Notes under the pieces: generated by a model
What the model saw: the letters and a program-made list of their open reading frames with translations, nothing else
Told to the model about the DNA's origin: nothing
Database searches by the model: none
Shown here: positions 30,417-37,233 of the stretch, piece by piece
Numbering within the stretch: the stretch's first letter is position 1
Layout: the number at the start of each line of letters is the position of its first letter
Assembly (NCBI GenBank): GCA_027486345.1
Contig: JAIXPH010000007.1
Location: forward strand, 1 to 37,233
Source of the DNA: Paracoccaceae bacterium
GTDB taxonomy: Bacteria; Pseudomonadota; Alphaproteobacteria; Rhodobacterales; Rhodobacteraceae
Direction: 5' to 3'
DNA: 37,233 nt
Made by a program: the position numbers and the translations under genes

Positions 30417-30820
30417 AATGGACTCCGATGCGAAAGAGGGTGTCGTGTTGCTGCCGTGGTCGGGGCGTCAAAACCCCGATGCGGCGGGTCCTCCCGTTCT
30501 GATTGAAACCATGTCTGGCGCAGTCACGTGCTGCTCCGGATCAGCCTGACCGCAAACGGCGTGACAAAGTCGCGTCCGGACCGGTCATCGCCCCAAGGGC
30601 AAACCACATGGCCGGTGCGGCAGGTCACCGGGTGGCGTCGGGCAGGGGCGGCGTCGGGCAGGGGCGGTGGTTTTGCTGTCTGGCAGGCGCGGATCACCGG
30701 ATGCGTTGGCGGATTGGCCGCGCCCAGAGCCGCAAGGCCAGCCGCGCGTCGCGCTGGGCCGGATCGCGGCTTGCCTCGGGCCGGGCTTGCGCGCAGAATG
30801 GCGCCTGTGGAGAGTGCCCG
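30417..30820. other. Divergent intergenic region with a tandem 16-bp duplication
   Basis: The 404 bases separate the histidine kinase (minus) from the GT8 gene (plus) and hold no convincing gene. An exact tandem duplication of GCGTCGGGCAGGGGCG occupies 30635-30650 and 30651-30666. A frame leading into the GT8 gene is open across most of this interval, but it is Arg/Gly/Ala-rich and unlike any GT8 N-terminus. Confidence 0.6.
30635..30666. repeat. Exact tandem repeat, 2 x 16 bp
   Basis: GCGTCGGGCAGGGGCG is repeated back to back without mismatch in the kinase/GT8 interval. It looks like a slippage-type duplication and could vary in copy number. Confidence 0.85.
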
Positions 30821-31894
30821 ATGACAAATGCCGTTATTTTCTGCTGTGATGCCAATTACTTCTGGCCTGCCGCCCTTGCCGCGAACCGGGTGGCGTCGCT
30901 TGCGCCAGAGCGGGATTTCGACATTCGTATCTTCTGTTCCGACCCGATCCCCGATGCCTTTTGCCGTCATGCCGCCCCCGGCGTCACGGCGGAGCCGCTG
31001 TCCATGGGGGATTTCTCGTTCTTTCGGGCGTTTTCCGACCGAATCTCGAAGGCGGCCTTCCTGCGGATCTTTGCGCTGGACCGGATCGCGGCGGATCATG
31101 ACCGGGTGATCTATTACGATGTGGACGTCACCTTCCGGCACGGTGACCTGTCGCGCCTGTTCGCTCTGGACCTCGGCGACAAGACCATCGGCGCGGTGCG
31201 GGACACCGCGGACTGGACCACACCTTCGGAACGCGACGCGCGTTATTTCGCGGCCTTGGGGGTGGGGCCGGACACGGGGGGATATTTCAACTCGGGGTTT
31301 CTTCTGGTCGATACCGCGCGCTGGCAGGCGCAGGGCATCGGCGAAACGACCCTGCGCTTTATCGCCGAGCATCCCGATCTCTGCCGCTACAACGATCAAA
31401 GCGCCCTGAACCATGCGCTGGCCGGAAAATGGGCGGAACTGTCCCCGCTCTGGAACTGGCAAGTCCGCGATGCCGAGGTTCTGGCGCTGGTCGATACGCG
31501 CGACCCGCATGTGGTGCATTTCAACGGTCGGCAAAAGCCGTGGCGCGACAGCCAGCGCCAGATCCCCGCCGCCTTCAAGGACCCGTTCCGCGACTGGGGC
31601 CGTCAGGTGGGATGGACCCTGCCCCCCGAGATCGAGGACCGCGTCTATACCCGCAAGAAACGCGAGGCGTCACGGGCACAGGCCATCGCCCAGACCTATG
31701 CCGGGCTGCCCGACTGGGTCGAGGCGCACAAGCGCTATCTGCGGCGCAAGGATTTCATCGATTCCGACCCCTCTGACCGGGCGCTGCGCCGGGCAAGGCG
31801 TGAGGCGAAGCGGGCCGCGCGCGGGGGCCGCGACGCCGACTCTTTCGTCGAGGACATGGAGGACGACTCCTCGGATGAGACGGGCGAAGAATAG
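30821..31894 (+). CDS. GT8-family glycosyltransferase
   Basis: This 357-residue protein matches family 8 glycosyltransferases, retaining enzymes that transfer galactose or glucose from nucleotide sugars, often to lipopolysaccharide or surface glycans. The metal-binding DxD is Asp100-Val-Asp102 in RVIYYDVDVTFRHGDL; the acceptor-side GYFNSGFLLVDTARW and the C-terminal VVHFNGRQKPW, with His233 as the third metal ligand, are all typical. After about residue 270 a basic helix-rich tail leads into the run RRARREAKRAARGG and then an acidic end (VEDMEDDSSDETGEE), which is unusual. ATG at 30821 follows GGAGAG. The FkbM methyltransferase starts 75 bases downstream. The acceptor is unknown. Confidence 0.9.
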   Translation: MTNAVIFCCDANYFWPAALAANRVASLAPERDFDIRIFCSDPIPDAFCRHAAPGVTAEPLSMGDFSFFRAFSDRISKAAFLRIFALDRIAADHDRVIYYDVDVTFRHGDLSRLFALDLGDKTIGAVRDTADWTTPSERDARYFAALGVGPDTGGYFNSGFLLVDTARWQAQGIGETTLRFIAEHPDLCRYNDQSALNHALAGKWAELSPLWNWQVRDAEVLALVDTRDPHVVHFNGRQKPWRDSQRQIPAAFKDPFRDWGRQVGWTLPPEIEDRVYTRKKREASRAQAIAQTYAGLPDWVEAHKRYLRRKDFIDSDPSDRALRRARREAKRAARGGRDADSFVEDMEDDSSDETGEE

Positions 31895-31968
31895 GGGGTT
31901 GCGCGTTGACAGGTGCGGCGCGTTCTGGCACCCAAATCCCCATGATGATTGGCGAGGGTGGTGGTAAG

Positions 31969-32676
31969 ATGACGGCGGGCGCGGAACAAGTCGTGACCAC
32001 GACCTTCGGGGTGGAAGTGCTGGCCGCGCCGCATCTTTCGCCGCGCATGATCGAGTCCATGTCCAATGGCCGCTATGAGGGGAACGAGATTTCCTGCGGT
32101 CTGGCGGCGATCCCCAAGGGCGCGCGCATCCTTGAACTGGGGGCGGGGGCCGGCGTGGTGGGGTCGATCCTTGCCAAGAACATCGCGGATGTGACCATCC
32201 TGTCGGTCGAGGCCAACCCGACGCTGATCGACCATATCGCGGCACTGCATGCCCATAACGGGCTGACGGGAACGATCACGGTCCGGCACGGCGTGGTGCT
32301 GTGCAATGCCGATGCCCCCGACGCGATCGACTTCTTCGTGCGCGGCAATTTTCTGGGCTCCGGTCTTGCACAGGGCAGCCATCCCCGCGCCAAGGCGACC
32401 CGGGTGCCGGTGATCCGGTATGACGACCTCAAGCGCGACTTCCCGCATGACACCATCATGATGGACATCGAAGGCGGCGAGCTGGAGTTCCTGCAAGGTG
32501 CCGATCTGACCGGAGTCGAGCGGATCGTGGCCGAGTTCCACCGGGGCATCTATGGTGTGCCGGGCATGCGCCAATGCAAGCAGGCCCTGCGCGGCAAGGG
32601 GTTCGGGTTGAACGACGACCTGTCCAAGGGGACGGTCAAGGTCTGGGAACGCCGCGCGGCAGACGCGGCGGCGTAA
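31969..32676 (+). CDS. FkbM-family methyltransferase
   Basis: This 235-residue SAM-dependent methyltransferase belongs to the FkbM family (Methyltransf_21). The SAM-binding motif I is ARILELGAGAGVVGSILAKN, the acidic residue binding ribose follows in ILSVEANPTLIDHI, and the family-specific IMMDIEGGELEFLQGADL and ERIVAEFHRG complete the fold. FkbM enzymes methylate hydroxyl groups of sugars, polyketides or other small groups; here the GT8 gene directly upstream suggests a surface glycan, which is inference. The ATG at 31969 is chosen, with GCGAGGG 10 bases upstream; a TTG at 31906 and ATGs at 31942 and 31945 are alternatives with weaker sites. Confidence 0.88.
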   Translation: MTAGAEQVVTTTFGVEVLAAPHLSPRMIESMSNGRYEGNEISCGLAAIPKGARILELGAGAGVVGSILAKNIADVTILSVEANPTLIDHIAALHAHNGLTGTITVRHGVVLCNADAPDAIDFFVRGNFLGSGLAQGSHPRAKATRVPVIRYDDLKRDFPHDTIMMDIEGGELEFLQGADLTGVERIVAEFHRGIYGVPGMRQCKQALRGKGFGLNDDLSKGTVKVWERRAADAAA

Positions 32677-32803
32677 ACCTGAATTGCGGTCTGCCGTTGG
32701 CTGAGGCCATCGCCGAAGTCACCCGACACCGCTTGCCCCAGAGCGGATGGGTTCTGGCGTCTGTCGGTTAGGCGGAACGCAAGAGCGGATGCTTGTTCAC
32801 GTC

Positions 32804-32838
32804 GGGCGGGAAAAGGCAGTGCCTTTCCTTTTCCGCCC
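32804..32838. terminator. Possible terminator between convergent FkbM and ModE-like genes
   Basis: GGGCGG (32804-32809) pairs with CCGCCC (32833-32838), and inside it AAAGGC (32812-32817) pairs with GCCTTT (32821-32826). The inner stem is short and unpaired bases separate it from the outer one. It lies near the middle of the 176-base convergent gap. Confidence 0.45.
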
Positions 32839-32852
32839 TTGGACAGCCCAGG

Positions 32853-33200
32853 TCAGTCAGCCGACCCTGGCCGCAGCATCCCCTCCAATGCGGCCAGATC
32901 CTCTGCCGCCGCGATGGCCGCCGCCTCCATCACCGCGCGGTAGCGGCGCAGCACCTCTTCCCCCGCCGCCGTCAATTGTGCGCCGCCGCCGCCCGCTCCG
33001 CCGCGCGCGCTGCTGACCAAGGGATCGCGGAAGGCCGCGTTCATTTCCTCCACCAGCATCCAGGCGCGCTTGTAGCTCATGCCCATCTGCCGTCCGGCGG
33101 CAGAAATCGACCCCAGTTCCGCGATGCGTGACAAGAGTTCCGCCTTGCCGGGACCGAACATGGCGTGATCGAACAGGATGCGCAGTTTCAGGACGGTCAT
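32853..33200 (-). CDS. ModE-like winged-helix protein (DNA-binding domain only)
   Basis: This 115-residue protein matches the N-terminal DNA-binding domain of ModE: LLSRIAELGSISAAGRQMGM, then SYKRAWMLVEEMNAAFRDP and a Gly-rich wing (ARGGAGGGGAQLTAAGEEVL). The C-terminal molbindin domains that sense molybdate in full ModE are absent, and no molybdate transporter genes are in view. Short ModE-like proteins of this kind are common and of mostly unknown role. The ATG at 33200 is the natural start. It lies 64 bases downstream of the bestrophin-like gene on the same strand, so they could share a message. Confidence 0.88.
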   Translation of the reverse strand: MTVLKLRILFDHAMFGPGKAELLSRIAELGSISAAGRQMGMSYKRAWMLVEEMNAAFRDPLVSSARGGAGGGGAQLTAAGEEVLRRYRAVMEAAAIAAAEDLAALEGMLRPGSAD

Positions 33201-33264
33201 CGCTCACTCTCCCATCAGCGCGGCCAGTCTTGGCATTTTTGCCGGGGGCGGCAAGGGATCATGC

Positions 33265-34146
33265 TCAGCCCAGATAATGGTCCACCGGGGCCAAGGGTGG
33301 CGGGGGCGCCTCGCCCAGATGCGGGGCCAGCGAGATTTCGGCAGCCCGGCAGATGGCATCCAGCGCGATGCCGTTCTGCGTGGTGCCAAAGGGGTGGCTC
33401 AGCTCCTCGGTCACCTCGGCCAGACCCAGGAACATATAGGCCACGACACCGACAAAGACCGGCGTCATCCACCCGGTGGTCGCGTTGAGTGCGAGGGGCA
33501 GCAGCAGGCAGTACAGATAGGTCGTGCGATAGATCAGCAGCGAATAGACAAAGGGCAGGGGACTGCCCGCGATCCGCTCGCACCCCGCCTGTTGCAGCGC
33601 CATCGATCCGAACCGACCCGACAGCGCCCGCGCGCCGAAGCCGTCGATCACGCCCGCCCGATGCGCCGCCGCCACCTCTGCGTTCAGCGCGTCAAGGGCG
33701 GCGCAGGGCGGATGGGCGGCCCCGGCCACGGCTGCCACCCGCGCGTCGGTCATCGGCAAGCCGCGCAGGTTCAGCCGATGGGCATGCAAAAACACCAGCG
33801 CCCCCCGGAGCAGTCGTTCGGCGATCCGCGGATCGGGACAGAACACCGCCACCTCCCGCGCCAGACTGCGCATGTCGGCAAGCAGCCCGCCCCAAAGCTT
33901 GCGCGCCTCCCACCAGCGGTCATAGGCGGCGTTGTTGCGAAAGCCGAGAAACAGCGACAGCCCGATGCCGAAGACCGCGAAGGCCGACCCGTCAAGCCGC
34001 GGCACCACCGGCCAAAGGTGATCCAGCGCGACCAGCGCCAAGGCGAAGGCGACAAGGAACAGCACAGGTCGCAGGATCTGCGGCACGACCGATCCGCGCA
34101 GGGCGGTCATCAACTCCCAGACACTCGGTTTGTCGCGTACGATCAT
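33265..34146 (-). CDS. Bestrophin-like membrane channel protein
   Basis: This 293-residue protein resembles bacterial bestrophins (YneE family), pentameric ion channels. It has a hydrophobic pair near the N-terminus (PVLFLVAFALALVALDHLW, FAVFGIGLSLFLGFRNNAAY), the bestrophin motif FRNNAAYDRWWEARKLWGG, and a C-terminal hydrophobic part (LYCLLLPLALNATTGWM, TPVFVGVVAYMFLGL) followed by EVTEELSHPFGTTQNGIALD, which is the family hallmark. The ATG at 34146 fits the family start and follows GGAG-like purines; upstream in-frame sequence is Arg-rich. Ion specificity is unknown. It is followed by the ModE-like gene. Confidence 0.9.
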   Translation of the reverse strand: MIVRDKPSVWELMTALRGSVVPQILRPVLFLVAFALALVALDHLWPVVPRLDGSAFAVFGIGLSLFLGFRNNAAYDRWWEARKLWGGLLADMRSLAREVAVFCPDPRIAERLLRGALVFLHAHRLNLRGLPMTDARVAAVAGAAHPPCAALDALNAEVAAAHRAGVIDGFGARALSGRFGSMALQQAGCERIAGSPLPFVYSLLIYRTTYLYCLLLPLALNATTGWMTPVFVGVVAYMFLGLAEVTEELSHPFGTTQNGIALDAICRAAEISLAPHLGEAPPPPLAPVDHYLG

Positions 34147-34267
34147 GGCAGTCTCCCGGTCTGAACAAGGATAGCGCTGAGGGCCACGGGGGACAGGGGG
34201 AAACGGCCCGTCTTGCCTCAGGCACAGCGGCGGCACCCCGGACCAAGACCCGCGTGCCACCGCCCGA

Positions 34268-35182
34268 TCATGTCGTCGGCACGATGAAATCCGGCACCAG
34301 CCCGCTTTCCTGCATCGCCGCCCCGGCGTCATGCCCCCGGAACAGCCCGTGGCCGGTGATCAGCACTGTCCGCATCCCGGCCTGCGCGCCGCCCAGCACA
34401 TCGGTGTGCAGCGTGTCGCCCACCATCGCCACCCGGTCGCGCGGCAGGCCCAACCGTGCGGCGGCATCGTCAAAGGCGTCGGGATAGGGCTTGCCGAACC
34501 AATGCGCCGTCCCCCCCAGCCGGTCGATGAGATCATGCGCAAAGAGCCCCGGCTCCAGCGACAACCTCGTCTCGGTCGGCGCGACAAGGTCCGGGTTGGC
34601 CACCACCAAGGGGCGGGGGCGGTCCGCCTGCGCCCGCGCCAGCCGTTCCTGCAAGGCGGGCGTCCAGCGGACCGAGGACAAGAACAGGAACCCCTCCGCC
34701 CGGTCGAACAGCGCGGGATCGTCGATCACGCTGCCCACCCGGGCCGGGATGTCGTGAAAATCATCCTCGGGGGCGGAAATCGCGCCCCAATCCCCGCCGG
34801 GCAGGATCACCGCCAAGCGTGCCGCCGCCACCTCGCGCGAGGTGACGACTTCTTCGGGGGTGAAATCAAACCCCAGACGGCGGTATTTCGCGACTGCCCC
34901 GGCGCGGGTGTAGCTGGCGGCATTGGTCAGCACGCACAGCCGCTTGCCCCGCGCGCGCAGGGCCGCGATCCGCGCCACCGCCCCCGGAATGGGCGTGTCG
35001 CCCACGTTCAGCACGCCAAAGGCATCCAGAAGGAAGCCATCGACATGATCGGCCACCGCCGACAGGTCAGGCAGGGCCATCCCGGCGCCCGGCTTGGGCA
35101 TCCGGGGCAGGCGGGGCCGGACGGATTCGTAGCGGGCGAAAGCGTCGGGGACCGACAGGCTGGCGAACAGGGCAGAGGTCAC
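34268..35182 (-). CDS. HAD-superfamily hydrolase, NagD/TIGR01459-like
   Basis: This 304-residue HAD protein of the NagD-like subclass has motif I VDGFLLDAFGVLNVGD (Asp53), motif II VLTNAASYTR, motif III Lys in WFGKPYPDAF, and motif IV VAMVGDTLHTDVLGGAQAGM. In ordinary HAD phosphatases the residue two after the motif I nucleophile is Asp; here it is Phe55. Related members of this HAD group also carry an aromatic residue there, so this may be a subfamily trait. Start is GTG at 35182 with GGAG 9 bases upstream. The substrate is unknown. It lies between the bestrophin-like gene and the RTX gene on the same strand. Confidence 0.88.
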   Translation of the reverse strand: MTSALFASLSVPDAFARYESVRPRLPRMPKPGAGMALPDLSAVADHVDGFLLDAFGVLNVGDTPIPGAVARIAALRARGKRLCVLTNAASYTRAGAVAKYRRLGFDFTPEEVVTSREVAAARLAVILPGGDWGAISAPEDDFHDIPARVGSVIDDPALFDRAEGFLFLSSVRWTPALQERLARAQADRPRPLVVANPDLVAPTETRLSLEPGLFAHDLIDRLGGTAHWFGKPYPDAFDDAAARLGLPRDRVAMVGDTLHTDVLGGAQAGMRTVLITGHGLFRGHDAGAAMQESGLVPDFIVPTT

Positions 35183-35244
35183 GCGGCGCGCTCCGGATCT
35201 GGGACGCGCCGGTTATAGCCGGAAGCCGACCGGACGAAACCCCG

Positions 35245-37233
35245 TCAGGCCGCGCGATCCGACGGGGGTGACCATTCCGCATCGGGCAGGATCGGCGCCA
35301 CCGCATCGGTCATGGCGGCAAAGCGGTCCAGAAGCCGGATCACCGTGGCCGACAGGGCAGGGGCACCGACCGTGGCTTCGACCGGGGTATCCACTGGCAC
35401 GGCGACGGCGACCCCGCGCAGCGCGCGCAGCAAACCGGCCTCTGTCCCGGTCAGCACCGGCCGGGCGGTCGGCCCATAGGCGGCAAACCCCTCCTCCAAC
35501 GCAGGGAAGCGGTCAAGGATTTCGCCCCGCGCCCGGTCCGAGAGGGTCTTCCACCCCTCCGCCCCCGGATGGAAGCTCTCGCTCGCCGCCCCTTCGGCAA
35601 AGATCACCTCATGCCGGTCCAACAGGATATGGAAATACTCCACCCGCGCCCGAGGCACCTGCCGCACCCTGTGCCCATCGATCATCAGCCGGGCCGGAAC
35701 GAAGGCCTCGTCCACACCCAGATGCATCTCGACCTCCCATCCCGTCACCAGCATGCGGTGGCGGGGCGAGACGGTCAGTTCGCGCCGGTTGCCGAAAGTG
35801 CCGGGGGCGATGACCACCGGCGCATCCGCGCCCAGACCCGACACCGTGGTCGATCCGATCCAGCGGATGGGCTGCCAGCCGCCGTCCCGCGTCTTGACCC
35901 GGTCGCCTTCGCGCAGACGCTCCACCGCCACGAGGCCGCGCGCCGTGGCGATGCGGGTGCCGCGCGCGTAGCAGATCACGCCGGTGTTTTCGCCCACCAG
36001 CGCGCGTGGAGCCACCGCCGCGCCCGCATCTTCGATGACCAGACCGCCCGCCTGTGTCAGCACCCCGTCCAGCGCGTCATGGCGCAGCCAGTCCAGCGGC
36101 GTGTCAAAGGTCAAGGCGGGGTTGGCTGCGTTCCATGCCGCCAGCGTGGTCGGGTTGTAGAATTGCGTCAGGTCGATGAAGTCGTTGTCGTCAGTGCCAT
36201 TCCCGGAAATCCCGGTCGTGGTGTCAAAGTCGGTGATCCGGTCCGCCGTGCCATCGGCGACAAAGACATCCGCCCCCGCGCCGCCGGTCAGCGTGTCATT
36301 GCCCGCCCCGCCCTCCAGCCGGTCGCGCCCATCACCGCCCTGCAGCCGGTCATCGCCCGCGCCACCTGACAGGGTATCCGCGCCCGCGCTGCCGGACAGC
36401 GTGTCGCCATAGTCGGACCCGACGACGGCCTCGATCCCCGACAGGGTATCGCCCTCGGCATCGCCCCCGCTGCCGGTGCCCGCGCCCAGATCGACCGCCA
36501 CCGCGTCGTTGGAGGATTCATAGCTGACGGTATCGATCCCGTCGCCGCCCTCCAGCACATCGCCGCCCGGTTGGCCAAGGTAGCCGCCATAGAGGAGATC
36601 GTTGCCATCCCCACCCAAGAGCGTGTCGGATTCGGCATTGCCGATCAGCGTGTCATCGCCCGCGCCGCCGATGACAAGGTCACGGCCGTTGTCGCCCAGA
36701 TCATCGCCGTAGAGCAGGTCATTGCCATCGCCGCCGAGGACGGTGTCATCGCCCGCGCCGCCTTCGATGTAGTCGTCGCCAGTGCCGCCGCTCAGGCTGT
36801 CATTGCCCGCCGCGCCCAGAAGCACATCTGCGCCCGCGCCGCCCTCCAACGTTTCGGCCCCGGTTCCGCCGACCAGGGTGTCGTCATGATCCGACCCGAT
36901 CACGACCTCGACCCCTGACAGGCTGTCGCCCTCGGCATCGCCACCGCTGGCACCGACGGTGCCAAGGTCGACGGCCACCGCGCCGCCGGACCCGGCATAG
37001 CTGACGGTATCGATCCCGGACCCGCCCTCCAGACGGTCCGCGCCCGATCCACCGTCGAGGCTGTCATTGCCGTCGCCGCCCGCCAGCGTGTCGTTCCCGT
37101 CACCGCCCTGCAAGGTGTCGTCGCCGCTGCCGCCCGCGAGGGAATCCGCGCCGCCGTCGCCGCGCAGCAGGTCGTTGTCGGCCTCGCCCAGCAGGGTGTC
37201 GTTGCCGTCGCCACCGTCGAGCGTATCCTCGCC
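35245..37233 (-). CDS. RTX-repeat protein with C-terminal Hint domain (5' part outside the window)
   Basis: The frame is open to the right edge, so the N-terminus is missing; 662 residues are visible. The first part, about 300 residues, is made of Gly-Asp-rich calcium-binding nonapeptides (GGxGxDxLx type, for example GGDGNDTLAGGDGNDSLDGG). It contains two nearly identical inserted modules, each beginning IDTVSY and running through AVAVDLG, SGGDAEGD and LSG. Then come a linker ending in VGENTGVI and a Hint_2-like domain starting at Cys (codon 35971-35973): CYARGTRIATARGLVAVERL, LREGDRVKTRDGGWQPIRWI and LTVSPRHRMLVTG, ending near the YFHILLDRHEVIFAEG and ESFHPG segments. RTX proteins are secreted by type I systems and fold with calcium outside the cell. 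Hint domains can cleave a peptide bond at their first Cys. Autoprocessing is inferred, not shown. Confidence 0.88.
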   Translation of the reverse strand, partial: GEDTLDGGDGNDTLLGEADNDLLRGDGGADSLAGGSGDDTLQGGDGNDTLAGGDGNDSLDGGSGADRLEGGSGIDTVSYAGSGGAVAVDLGTVGASGGDAEGDSLSGVEVVIGSDHDDTLVGGTGAETLEGGAGADVLLGAAGNDSLSGGTGDDYIEGGAGDDTVLGGDGNDLLYGDDLGDNGRDLVIGGAGDDTLIGNAESDTLLGGDGNDLLYGGYLGQPGGDVLEGGDGIDTVSYESSNDAVAVDLGAGTGSGGDAEGDTLSGIEAVVGSDYGDTLSGSAGADTLSGGAGDDRLQGGDGRDRLEGGAGNDTLTGGAGADVFVADGTADRITDFDTTTGISGNGTDDNDFIDLTQFYNPTTLAAWNAANPALTFDTPLDWLRHDALDGVLTQAGGLVIEDAGAAVAPRALVGENTGVICYARGTRIATARGLVAVERLREGDRVKTRDGGWQPIRWIGSTTVSGLGADAPVVIAPGTFGNRRELTVSPRHRMLVTGWEVEMHLGVDEAFVPARLMIDGHRVRQVPRARVEYFHILLDRHEVIFAEGAASESFHPGAEGWKTLSDRARGEILDRFPALEEGFAAYGPTARPVLTGTEAGLLRALRGVAVAVPVDTPVEATVGAPALSATVIRLLDRFAAMTDAVAPILPDAEWSPPSDRAA

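Noticed and set aside
30503-30820. An N-terminal extension of 106 codons for the GT8 gene
   Set aside because: The extension is Arg/Gly/Ala-rich and spans a tandem repeat; the ATG at 30821 has a good ribosome-binding site and fits the family start.

Overview
The window comes from a GC-rich alphaproteobacterium, most likely of the order Rhodobacterales (Paracoccaceae). The inference rests on the sequence: strong GC bias at third codon positions; a class I PHA locus (phaZ divergent from phaC, then phaP and phaR) with PhaR operators of the CTGC-N3-GCAG type described in Rhodobacter and Paracoccus; a C-terminal Hint domain on an RTX protein; and gamma-glutamyl-amine type genes beside a basic amino acid ABC transporter. 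No genus can be fixed. I saw no rRNA, tRNA, CRISPR array, transposase or phage gene.

Region 1 (1-6570) is housekeeping: the 3' end of rpoD with a clear terminator, nrdR-ribD (overlapping), a glyoxalase I gene, thyA-folA (overlapping), a DUF2177 membrane protein, an ArsC/Spx-like thioredoxin-fold protein and a cold-shock protein. A visibly AT-richer patch (about 770-1700) behind rpoD holds an unrecognised gene and a HicB antitoxin whose HicA toxin is reduced to a 27-codon tail.

Region 2 (6741-11429) has thrS on the minus strand, then three translationally coupled alpha/beta-hydrolase genes on the plus strand. The third has lost both its nucleophile Ser and its catalytic His and looks like a pseudoenzyme. 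A 23-bp perfect hairpin ends the block.

Region 3 (11448-16050) is the polyhydroxyalkanoate locus. A sigma70-like phaP promoter carries one perfect PhaR site in its spacer and another just upstream of the -35 box; a third perfect site precedes phaR. A LysR-type regulator follows.

Region 4 (17024-27359) is a 10-kb minus-strand block resembling gamma-glutamyl-amine (polyamine-type) catabolism: a four-gene HisJQMP-type ABC transporter, two glutamine-synthetase-like ligases, a class I glutamine amidotransferase, an FAD amine oxidoreductase and a DegT-family PLP enzyme, interrupted by a HigBA toxin-antitoxin pair. Two copies of a TTTGATCAAA palindrome lie upstream of the two ligase-containing units. 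Two related long palindromes lie at both edges of the sub-block that contains higBA. I regard this block as the best candidate for an under-described system: canonical PuuC and PuuD are absent, and a DegT enzyme and a GuaA-like amidotransferase are present instead.

Region 5 (27756-37233) is mixed: a small conserved-looking protein, a Crp/Fnr regulator, a DUF1269 protein, a sensorless HWE/HisKA_2-type histidine kinase, a GT8 glycosyltransferase with an FkbM methyltransferase, a ModE-like regulator, a bestrophin-like channel, a HAD hydrolase, and the C-terminal 662 residues of an RTX protein ending in a Hint domain, cut by the window edge.
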